Positions 1 to 7,300 of a stretch of 14,715 bases of DNA are shown one piece after another. Source of the DNA: CAYSHJ01 sp964589725 (GTDB taxonomy: Bacteria > Planctomycetota > Planctomycetia > Planctomycetales > Planctomycetaceae). The stretch covers positions 1 through 14,715 of the forward strand of contig CAZPUJ010000462.1 of the NCBI GenBank assembly GCA_964589725.1, in the 5' to 3' direction. How positions within the stretch are numbered: position 1 is the first letter of the stretch; each line of letters opens with the position of its first letter. The notes under the pieces were generated by a model. It was not told the origin of the DNA and ran no database searches. It saw only the letters and a list, made by a program, of their open reading frames with translations. Both the position numbers and the translations under genes were made by a program.

Positions 1-59
1 GCCTTCATCCTCATCGCCATCTGTTGAAAAACTATACCCCCGAATTCATCGCGATCTGA
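1..59 (+). other. Window edge; possible 3' end of an upstream gene
   Basis: All three plus frames stop within the first 70 bases. The frame starting at position 3 reads LHPHRHLLKNYTPEFIAI and stops with TGA at 57-59, which would suit the carboxy end of a protein beginning outside the window. Frame 1 (AFILIAIC, stop at 25-27) is also possible, and on the minus strand an ATG at 20-18 could open a gene leaving the window to the left. The sequence is too short to choose between these or to name a product. Confidence 0.2.
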
Positions 60-95
60 TCGGCGGGTGACCGGTTACGCTCGACCTTGTGTCGG

Positions 96-170
96 TGGCT
101 CGCGGGTTTTTGCACTACCGTCCAGATCACGCGAAAGCGCGCGGTCGGTAGTGCAAAAACCCGCGAGCCA
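96..170. repeat. Perfect 25-bp inverted repeat with structured loop
   Basis: Bases 96-120 (starting TGGCTCGCGGG) are the exact reverse complement of 146-170, separated by 25 bases. The loop contains CGC-GAAA-GCG at 130-139, a short stem closed by a GNRA-type tetraloop, so an RNA copy would form a long hairpin with a second small hairpin at its tip. There is no T-tract after it, so it is not a classical terminator. It may be a non-autonomous palindromic element of the dispersed-repeat type; that is inference. Confidence 0.75.
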
Positions 171-188
171 CTGGGGCAAGCCCAGTGG
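168..188. repeat. Small CCACTGGG/CCCAGTGG palindrome
   Basis: CCACTGGG at 168-175 pairs with CCCAGTGG at 181-188 around the loop GCAAG. It overlaps the outer end of the preceding 25-bp inverted repeat by three bases, so the two probably belong to one compound element. I recall CCACTGG...CCAGTGG palindromes as recurring in planctomycete intergenic DNA, but copy number cannot be judged from this window. Confidence 0.55.
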
Positions 189-228
189 GGTTGCTTATTT
201 GAGGGCTAGTCCATGGCGGGTGAGTCGT

Positions 229-308
229 CACAGTACAACGTCATCACAGTACAACGTCATCACAGTGCAACGTCGTCACAGTGCAACGTCGTTGCAGTGC
301 AACAAAGT
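229..308. repeat. Tandem array of a 16-bp repeat (4 good copies plus 1 decayed)
   Basis: Units at 229-244, 245-260, 261-276 and 277-292 follow the consensus CACAGTRCAACGTCRT; the first two units are identical to each other and so are units three and four. The fifth, 293-308, matches the first part (CAGTGCAAC) and then decays. There are no spacers, so this is not a CRISPR array. It could be a slippage product or a cluster of protein-binding sites; nothing in the window decides. Confidence 0.85.
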
Positions 309-387
309 CGTGGCTGACTGTCCAAATCGTTTTGTCGTGGTGCTTGACGATATCGTACCCAGCCGGAAATTTGAACGCACGACCGCT

Positions 388-480
388 TGTCCCTAGGCTC
401 TGCTTGGGAATGACTCCTTGAAGCTTTGCTTCGCGAAGCAGAGCTTCGACCATGGCATTCTCAAGCGGAGCTTGGGAACG
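388..480. repeat. Cluster of three REP-like palindromes
   Basis: Three palindromes sit together. 388-412 is a degenerate hairpin ending GCTTGGGAATG. 420-447 is a 28-bp dyad centred on TTCGCGAA with one mismatched pair. 456-480 is a hairpin with arms CATTCTCAAGC and GCTTGGGAACG (nine of eleven positions complementary) around GGA. The first and third share the GCTTGGGAAYG core in the same orientation, which suggests copies of one dispersed element. They lie just upstream of the deleted gluconolactonase remnant. Confidence 0.6.
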
Positions 481-535
481 AGTAAACGCACGAGCAACTG
501 ACCCCCTACTTGCGCCTTCCTTGAAAAGGACCACC

Positions 536-751
536 ATGAGCTTTGTCTCGCGATGCCTGCTGCTTGCCGTTGTTTTGGTGCCATCGTTGTCTCGTGCCGC
601 GGATGCGATCTTTGAAGCGAATTCCAAACTCAAAATCGAAGCTGGCGAAGGTGCCGGCGGCGAGGATTTGACGATGCTGTACGTCACCGGTGGCGGAGTG
701 CTCTACAGCATCCGCACGACAACGCCTGGCCGAGCCGTGTGGCCGAAGTAA
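536..751 (+). pseudogene. Internally deleted SMP-30/gluconolactonase remnant with signal peptide
   Basis: This 71-residue frame starts at the ATG at 536, preceded by AAAAGGA at a good distance for a ribosome site. Residues 1-21 form a signal peptide (hydrophobic LLLAVVLVPS, likely cleavage near SRA-ADA). What follows, FEANSKLKIEAGEGAGGE, resembles the mature N-terminus of exported planctomycete gluconolactonases of the SMP-30/Gluconolactonase/LRE-like family. It then continues directly as DLTMLYVTGGGVLYSIR, which resembles the last strand and C-terminus of the same family (DxxTLYVTAG..LYRIR). Full members are about 300 residues, so about 230-250 residues, including the whole metal-binding propeller, seem to have been lost in frame. 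It still has a start, ribosome site and stop, so a short exported peptide may be made, but lactonase activity is not expected. Recognition is from memory of the family; the alternative is an unrelated small secreted protein. Confidence 0.65.
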
Positions 752-756
752 CCGCC

Positions 757-2823
757 TCATTTTTTGGCTGTGACGACGCGCGGGCTGCTTCCTGATGGTA
801 CCTCGGACGGGAATAGCTTCTCGTCGTAGTACAGCCGGTGAGCCATTTGAAAAAACGCGATCGTGGCCTGGACGCGATCTTTCGGCGGGACTAACTCCAA
901 CGTGAGTTTGAACGACTGCGGATCGAAGCGATAGACCCAGGCTTGTTTGCGTGCGTCAAGGACGACAAGGTCGCGATCCGCCGTGAGCAGCGCGACGTCG
1001 TGATTGTGTTGCATCAGGGCGTAGCCTTGTTCGGGCGGCAAGCGCAACGCGTCACGGCCGAAAAAAACTGAGCGGTAACTGCCGCCGAGTTGGCCCATGA
1101 TCGTCGGAGCGATGTCGAGCGACGAGGCCAACGTGTTGCAACGAGTTCCTTGGCCAATGCCGTCGGGGCGGATCATCAGCACTGGGACGCGATACGAATT
1201 CATCGGGAACAACTGGCTGCCGTAAATGCGTGCTCCGTGATCACCCAGGACGACGAAGAGTGTGTCCTTGTGCCAGTCGCGTTTCGCTGCTTCAGCGAAG
1301 AAGTGGCCCAACGCCCAATCGGCGTATTTGACAGCATTGTCGCGAAGCCGCTCCGACGACGGGCGGTTGATGCGGCCGTCGGGATACGTGAACGGCCGAT
1401 GGTTCGAGACGGTCAGCAACACGGAGAGAAACGGCTTCCCTTCGCCGTGCAGGCTGTCGAGTTCGGTCAGCGCGCGGTGGAAAAGGTCTTCGTCAGATAC
1501 CCCCCAGGCGTTGACGAACGCCGGGTTCTGGAAATCTTTCTGCTCGACGAACCGGTTGAAGCCATTGGACGTCATGAACGAGCGAACGCCATCGAACAAA
1601 CCGCGGCCAGCCGTGATGAATAAGCGGTTGTAACCACGATCCGCCAGCACGTGCGCCAGTGTGTAGACGTGTTGCGAGCGATCTCGCTTCAAAATCGACT
1701 CGGTCGGAATCGGTGGCAGTGAGGTGAGCACGGCCTCGAGCGCACGAGCCGTCCGATTGCCGGTCGCGAAGAAGTTGTCAAACAGAATTCCTTGCGAGGA
1801 CAGCTTGTCGATGTTCGGTGTCAGACCGCGCTTGTCTCCCAGCACGCCGACAAAGTCCGAACCGAGGCTCTCTTCGAGAATGACCACGACATTCCAGTCG
1901 CGCTGCGCTTCGTTGCTCTGCAGTGTGCGATCGAACGGGTTCTGCGACGACTGATGCCAGACATCGCTCGGCGTCAACACTTGCTTGCGGACTTCGGCGG
2001 TGGCGACGTCGCGATTGATCGTGAGATAAAAATACTCGTAATCGAAGTGGCAGGTCCAAGCGTGGTAGACGAACGTGTAAACGCCGTTGCCGGCGCATTC
2101 GTTCGAGGTTCGATCGTTCGTCACGCTCATGCTGGCCATGCCGCAGGTCAGCCATAACCCGGCAATGACCGACCACGTCCCGGCAACGACACACAGTCGC
2201 GGCCGCCACGGCATTTGAATTTCGAGCAGTCGTTGAAGTCGTCGACGCAGCGTTAACCACAAACCCACACTGACACCCAAGACAATGCCTATCAGCGGAA
2301 CGATCGAGTACGACTGCCAGATGTTGCAACAGACTTCGCCAGGGTAAACTAGGTACTCGAATGCGATGTAGTTCAGCCGACCATCGAACTCCTCGAAAAA
2401 CAGCGATTCGATCACCGCCAACAGTGGTACGAACAAAAAAGCCACCAGCCAACCGAACTCAATGAACCAGCGACTCGGCCAAGTCAGCAGCCAACGCTCA
2501 CGGCAACAGGTGAAGTACCACAATTGTGGCTGAATCAAGCACAGCCCGACCAGCAAATCAAATCGCAGCCCGGTCATGCCCAGCCGCAGCCAGTCCCACA
2601 CGCTCAAATGACGCCAGTCGGCGAACGCGAACACGAAACCGAAGCGCGTCAGCGTGAAGCCGATGACAAACATCGCCAGGATTTCGGCCAGGATGCGATA
2701 ACGTCCCAGTAACCCGCGAGTTCTCAAGCCGGACACGGGGAACGCAGACTCAGCCATCACTGATGCAATATCCGCGGAGTGGCCGGCATTTTGATGCGGC
2801 ATCGAGAGGCTGAACAACGACAT
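757..2823 (-). CDS. LtaS/MdoB-type sulfatase-fold membrane phosphotransferase
   Basis: An inner-membrane enzyme of the LTA synthase/phosphoglycerol transferase family (alkaline phosphatase superfamily), which moves glycerol-phosphate-type groups onto envelope polymers outside the cytoplasm. From the chosen start (688 residues) five hydrophobic segments lie at about 45-65, 80-105, 122-140, 173-193 and 209-230, matching the usual five-helix anchor. The extracytoplasmic catalytic domain follows from about 310. Family motifs are visible: VVVILEES (metal-binding Glu, about 317), FFATGNRTARALE (nucleophile Thr, about 358), SNHRPFTYP (about 474-482) and LGDHGARIYG (metal-binding Asp-His, about 528). 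The start is uncertain: in-frame ATGs also occur at 2952, 2832, 2802 and 2757. I chose 2823 because AGGG lies nine bases upstream. It is divergent from the pseudouridine synthase and ends five bases from the gluconolactonase remnant, with no terminator hairpin between. The natural substrate cannot be told from sequence. Confidence 0.88.
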   Translation of the reverse strand: MSLFSLSMPHQNAGHSADIASVMAESAFPVSGLRTRGLLGRYRILAEILAMFVIGFTLTRFGFVFAFADWRHLSVWDWLRLGMTGLRFDLLVGLCLIQPQLWYFTCCRERWLLTWPSRWFIEFGWLVAFLFVPLLAVIESLFFEEFDGRLNYIAFEYLVYPGEVCCNIWQSYSIVPLIGIVLGVSVGLWLTLRRRLQRLLEIQMPWRPRLCVVAGTWSVIAGLWLTCGMASMSVTNDRTSNECAGNGVYTFVYHAWTCHFDYEYFYLTINRDVATAEVRKQVLTPSDVWHQSSQNPFDRTLQSNEAQRDWNVVVILEESLGSDFVGVLGDKRGLTPNIDKLSSQGILFDNFFATGNRTARALEAVLTSLPPIPTESILKRDRSQHVYTLAHVLADRGYNRLFITAGRGLFDGVRSFMTSNGFNRFVEQKDFQNPAFVNAWGVSDEDLFHRALTELDSLHGEGKPFLSVLLTVSNHRPFTYPDGRINRPSSERLRDNAVKYADWALGHFFAEAAKRDWHKDTLFVVLGDHGARIYGSQLFPMNSYRVPVLMIRPDGIGQGTRCNTLASSLDIAPTIMGQLGGSYRSVFFGRDALRLPPEQGYALMQHNHDVALLTADRDLVVLDARKQAWVYRFDPQSFKLTLELVPPKDRVQATIAFFQMAHRLYYDEKLFPSEVPSGSSPRVVTAKK

Positions 2824-2999
2824 TCGCAACATCCCTGTACTGTGCCAGCGGCGCGACTGATCGAGGGATGTACCAGATTTCCCATCCCGCCGGAACGCGA
2901 CTTTGCCGTGGCAAGGTGTCAGAATCAGGATTGTTGTGCTCGTCGGCAGCAAGGGCGCTTCATTCCACTTTCCCCGCTTCCGAATTCCGTCTGTTTCCC

Positions 3000-4097
3000 A
3001 TGTCTGAACCTTTTGCCGCTGAGTTGATAGTCGAGCCGTTCCTGACCGGCAAGCGGATCGACACGTTTTTGGTGCGGCATTTTCGCAACTATTCGACGTA
3101 TCGCTTGCAGCGGATCGTGCGCGCGGGACAGGTGCGGATCAATGATGTCCCGGCCGACAACGACGATCGCGTTTATCGCGGCCAACGAGTTTTCGTTCGG
3201 CTGATCGAACCACCTGACAGGTTGCTGCCGCCGACGCCCGGGCCGCTCGAAGTCCTGTACGAAGATCCGTGGCTGATGATCGTCAGCAAGCCCGCCGGAC
3301 AAATCGCTCACCCGGCGGGAGACTACGCGACGAGCTCGCTGGCCAACGTGATCCAGCATCATCTGGATCAGCAAACGAAGTGGCGCGGCTTGCTGCGGCC
3401 GGGCATCGTGCATCGCTTGGACCGGTTGACCAGCGGTTTGATGGTTGTTTCCAAAGAACATCTCTCACACGCGCTGCTGACGGAAGCGTTCATGCGGCGA
3501 CGCGTCATGAAGCATTACCTCGCGCTGGTCGAGGGCCTTGTTCGATTCGATGCCGGAGTGCTTGATCGTCCCATCGGCCTGACACCCGATCCCGATAGCT
3601 GTTTGATGACCGCCAAGCTCGACGCACGCGAGGCACGCTCCGCACGCACGGAGTTTCGAGTACTCGAACGCTTTGCCGCTCACACGTTGGTTGAGGCCCG
3701 TCCCGTCACGGGACGACATCATCAAATCCGAGTTCACTTCGCGGACATCGGACATCCCGTCGTCGATGACGAGTTCTACGGTCCCTTCGGTTGGATTAAG
3801 AAGACTCCGGACGGAAGCGCGAGGATGCAAAGCGGTGTGTTAGCTGTCGCAGACGACGAAGCCGAGGCGGGGATCTCTTGCGAGCAGACCCTCGTGGGGC
3901 GGCATGCGTTGCACGCTGCGCACTTGGAGTTTCGGCATCCGATTACGTGGGAGCCACTCGCATTCGACGCGCCGCTGCCAGCGGACATCGCAAGCGCGGT
4001 TGAGACGTTGAGAAGCGTTCGACTGTTGAAAAACACTCCACGCTCGAACTGCGATGTGTCTTGTCCTGTTCCCCTGCCCCTTCGGGGAGAGGGTTAG
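3000..4097 (+). CDS. RluA-family 23S rRNA/tRNA pseudouridine synthase
   Basis: Converts specific uridines in structured RNA to pseudouridine in the cytoplasm. The 365-residue protein has an N-terminal S4-type RNA-binding segment (about 12-70, KRIDTFLVRHFRN...RIVRAGQVRIND). The catalytic domain starts with LYEDPWLMIVSKPAG (87-100) and carries the active-site Asp141 in HRLDRLTSGLMV. Later family motifs are PVTGRHHQIRVHF (235-247) and LHAAHLEFRHP (304-314). The start at 3000 (MSEPFAAELIVEPF) places the S4 domain correctly; there is no Shine-Dalgarno. The protein is longer than a usual member (about 320): residues from about 340 lack family resemblance, and the last ten (PVPLPLRGEG) are encoded by a G/C-rich repeat sequence, which also supplies the TAG stop. 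Which uridine it modifies (RluA, RluC or RluD type) cannot be decided. Confidence 0.92.
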   Translation: MSEPFAAELIVEPFLTGKRIDTFLVRHFRNYSTYRLQRIVRAGQVRINDVPADNDDRVYRGQRVFVRLIEPPDRLLPPTPGPLEVLYEDPWLMIVSKPAGQIAHPAGDYATSSLANVIQHHLDQQTKWRGLLRPGIVHRLDRLTSGLMVVSKEHLSHALLTEAFMRRRVMKHYLALVEGLVRFDAGVLDRPIGLTPDPDSCLMTAKLDAREARSARTEFRVLERFAAHTLVEARPVTGRHHQIRVHFADIGHPVVDDEFYGPFGWIKKTPDGSARMQSGVLAVADDEAEAGISCEQTLVGRHALHAAHLEFRHPITWEPLAFDAPLPADIASAVETLRSVRLLKNTPRSNCDVSCPVPLPLRGEG

Positions 4098-4273
4098 AGT
4101 CCTCGGTCGTCAATGATGCGCGCCGTGCGCGCAATTGGTCCCCTCTCCCCCGCCGCGGGGGAGAGGGTTAGGGAGAGGGGGCGGAGCGCTTCACCGGCCT
4201 ATGAACCCCCTCACCCCAGCCCTCTCCCCCGATGCGGGGGAGAGGGAACGAGGTTGCGGGCGTAACCCGCGTT
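4094..4273 (+). repeat. G/C-rich hairpin repeat element, copy A
   Basis: This element contains several stem-loops: GCGCGC-CGT-GCGCGC (4118-4132); CCCTCTCCCCC / GGGGGAGAGGG around GCCGC (4141-4167) and the same arms around GATGC (4220-4246); and GCGGG...CCCGC near its end. The whole unit recurs in inverted orientation at 13147-13314 with only small differences, chiefly about 12 extra bases (TTAGGGAGAGG region, about 4168-4179) here. A related hairpin, CCCC-TTC-GGGG, lies just before it at about 4077-4087 inside the pseudouridine synthase gene. It fills the 215 bases between two convergent genes, where its hairpins could help end transcription from both sides, although there is no T-tract. CCCTCTCCCC-type palindromes are widespread bacterial intergenic repeats. 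Confidence 0.85.
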
Positions 4274-4312
4274 ACCGAGAGGGATCGCTGAAGGGCATGA
4301 GGCTCGATCATC

Positions 4313-7300
4313 CTATAGGGCGTCCAATACTGTCAGGATCACGGCGGAGAGTGCGAACCCTTCATTGATCTCGGCGACGGGATCCACGACGACGTCGACT
4401 CCTTGGCCGCCAGCGACGATGTCGGTGCCACCTTGGCCGTTGACCGTGTCCTTGCCATCGTTGCCCATCACGATGTCGTGTCCTTCGCCGCCCGCCAGGG
4501 TGTCGTTGCCGTCGCCTCCCACGATGATGTCGTCACCGCCATCAGAATTGATCGCGTCATCGCCGTCACTGCCGTTGATGAAATCGATGCCGGTTCCGCT
4601 AGAGATGGTGTCGTTGCCGTCGCCGCCGTTGATGGTGTTATCACCGTCGCCGCCGACAATCGAGTCGTCGCCATGATCGCCACGGATCTTGTCGTTGCCG
4701 GCTTGACCGTTCAGCGTGTCGTCGTTGTGTCCGCCATCGAGTGTGTCATTACCGACTCCACCGAACAGGATATCTTGGCCCACGGAACCTTCGAGCGAGT
4801 CGTTGCCGACGTTGCCGTTGAGGACATCGTTTCCGTCGTCGCCGCGCAGCGTGTCGTTGCCGTCGCCGCCGTTGGCCGTGTCGTTGCCGGCACCGCCGTT
4901 GGCGATGTCGTCGCCAGCGTCTCCGACCAGCAAATCGGTTCCGTCGCCACCGTCGAGACGATCGTTTCCATCCTGGCCTCGGAGCACGTCGTCACCCGCT
5001 CCACCGTCGAGTAGGTCGTTGCCCGGTCCGGCCACAAGGTTGTCGTTGCCGTCGCCGCCGCGGAGTGTGTCATTGTCGAGGCTGCCGGACAGGGAGTCGT
5101 TGCCGGTACCGCCATTCAGTTCCAGTCGCACAGAGCCAAGCTGACTGCCGAGTGCGATGAGCAAGTCGTCGCCGGCATCACCATTAATCGTCACCTTGGT
5201 GGCCCGCACGCCTCTCAGGCTGGCTGACACGGTGATCGTATCGTTGCCATTGACGCCGTTGACGTTGACATAGCGAATGTCCGGGTCGATCAAAACGCTG
5301 CCGACTCCTTCGCTGACCTTCAACAGTCCGTTGCTCGCGGAAACGATGAACGAGTTGTTGGAACCATCGCCGTTAATCTGCGCGGTGTCAAAGCCACTGG
5401 CGCCACCGGCGACCGTGTCGTTTCCATTGGCCGCTCCCTGCCAGATCAACATGTCGTCTCCGTCACCGCCATTGAGCGAGTCGTTGCCGCCCTGACCGTT
5501 GAGCGTGTCGTTGCCAGCTTCGCCCTCCAGCGTGTCAAGGCCGGCACCGCCGTTGATCAAGTCGTTCCCTTCGCCTCCGCGCAGCGAGTCATTGCCGGCT
5601 TGGCCATTAAGCGTGTCGTTACCGAAAGCACCGACGAGCGTGTCGTCATCAATCCCTCCCATCAGGACGTCGTTTTCCCCATCGGCTCCGAAGACGGTGA
5701 TCGTCACAGTAGCCGCGTTGCTGGGAACCCCGTTGTTGTCAGCAATCGTGTAGGTGAACGAGTCCGTGCCGCTGAAGCCTGCATTCGGCGTGTAGGTCAA
5801 CAATCCGTTGTTCAGGCTGACGACGGTCCCGTTTGTCGGATTTGTGGCGATGAGGATCGAAGTGAAGTCAAGCGCACCGTCGGCATCACTGTCGTTTGAC
5901 ACCACATCAAACGTGATCGGAAATCCGCCCACGACTGTGACTGTATCGTTGGCCGCCAGGGGTGCAGTATTGGACGTGATGGACCCGTCGCCGATGTTCG
6001 CGGGAGCACCCGAGCCGAAAACCGTGTGGGTTGTGTACGTGATGGTTTCGCCGGGATCAATCGTGAAGAAGTTGCGGAGCACTTCTTCGTAGTGGCCGTC
6101 GTTGCCGGCATCGATAAACCCATCCCCGTTTGCGTCGTTGGTCACCGTGTCCGGCAACGTCGGCAAGCCGAAGCTAGTCCCGACATCGTCGACCAGGAAG
6201 CGGTCAGGAGCGGATTCGTCGCCGCCGATTCCCGTGACGCCCACGAAATCGACGACCTGGGTCGGAGCACCCGACTCACTGGTCTCGAACAGGACTTCGG
6301 TCCCTCCTGCGAGAACGAGCCGTCCACCGCCGTCGTCGAATCCATTGAAAAAGTTCCCACTGCCCGGGTTATCAAGGTGCATATGTTCGTATCGCTGAAA
6401 GCCGAGCTGCACGCTCGCGGTTCCGAGGTTCGCGACCGTGTAGGTCTGCGCGAGCACGGTTCCCATGGTCGACCCACTCGTGGCAAACAACGGGGCGACC
6501 GTCTGACACAACACATAATTCAAACCATCGCGTGTGAAGCTGCTGTTGGCTTCAGTTCCCGTGGACGTGAAGGAACTCGTGGTGGAGTTGAAACCGATGT
6601 TTGTAAACGCACTGCCGTTCACGGAGACTTCGTGTTGTTCGACAAAAACGGGATCAGCAGGTCGCATCGCGCCGGCGGGGTCATATAAGGTCTGAAACGC
6701 GAACTCGCCGGTCGCGTCGAGGTCAATCTCCAGGGAGAAATCCCCTGTACCGTTTGTTAGCGTTGTGAAAAAGGCGCCCACCGGAGTTCCGACGGTCGTG
6801 CAAACGGCCGGTTCAAAATTCGACGGCGCGGCGGGGGGCGGCGGTGGCGGTGGTGCTGGCGGCGGTGGTGACGGCGGCGGTGTCAGTGGCACCAGGAAAC
6901 TGCTGCTCACCAAATCGGATCCCTGTCCGCCGTTCAACGTGTCCGTCCCGCGACCGCCTATGACCGTGTCGTTGCCACCCTGTCCCTGAATCACATCGTT
7001 GCCGGTTTCGGTGCTCATCAGGTCGGGACCGTCACCAAGCAGACTGTCCCTGCCACTGCCGCCATACATCGTGTCGTCACCGACATTCCCGAGCGCGATG
7101 TCGTTGTCCAGGCCGCCATTGATCAGATCGTTGCCGACGCCTCCATCGAGCGTGTCGTGGCCATTCCCGCCGTGCAGCGTATCGTTGGCGATCGGATTGG
7201 GGATCGGAACCCCGTTCAGAATCACCTCGAGATGATCGATCCCCCATGATTCATCTGTTCCACCTTGGAAGCCGGCGCCGTTGGCAAAGAAATCGATCGT

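Larger units (their letters stand above)
60..535. other. Repeat-rich intergenic region with no convincing gene
   Basis: Open frames exist on both strands here, but they run straight through palindromes and a tandem repeat, have no family resemblance and no consistent start signal. The region is instead filled by the inverted repeat at 96-170, the small palindrome at 168-188, the 16-bp tandem array at 229-308, and three palindromes between 388 and 480. The stretch 309-387 shows nothing I can interpret. Confidence 0.6.

Noticed and set aside
229..308. 16-bp array as CRISPR
   Set aside because: The repeats are contiguous with no spacers and no cas genes nearby.
244..687. Minus-strand frame of 147 codons across the tandem repeat and palindromes
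   Set aside because: It crosses the 16-bp array, all three palindromes and the gluconolactonase remnant in the wrong direction, with no recognisable product.
4118..4246. Copy A hairpins as a classical intrinsic terminator
   Set aside because: Strong stems but no following T-tract on either strand, and the unit is repeated elsewhere; a terminator role remains only possible.
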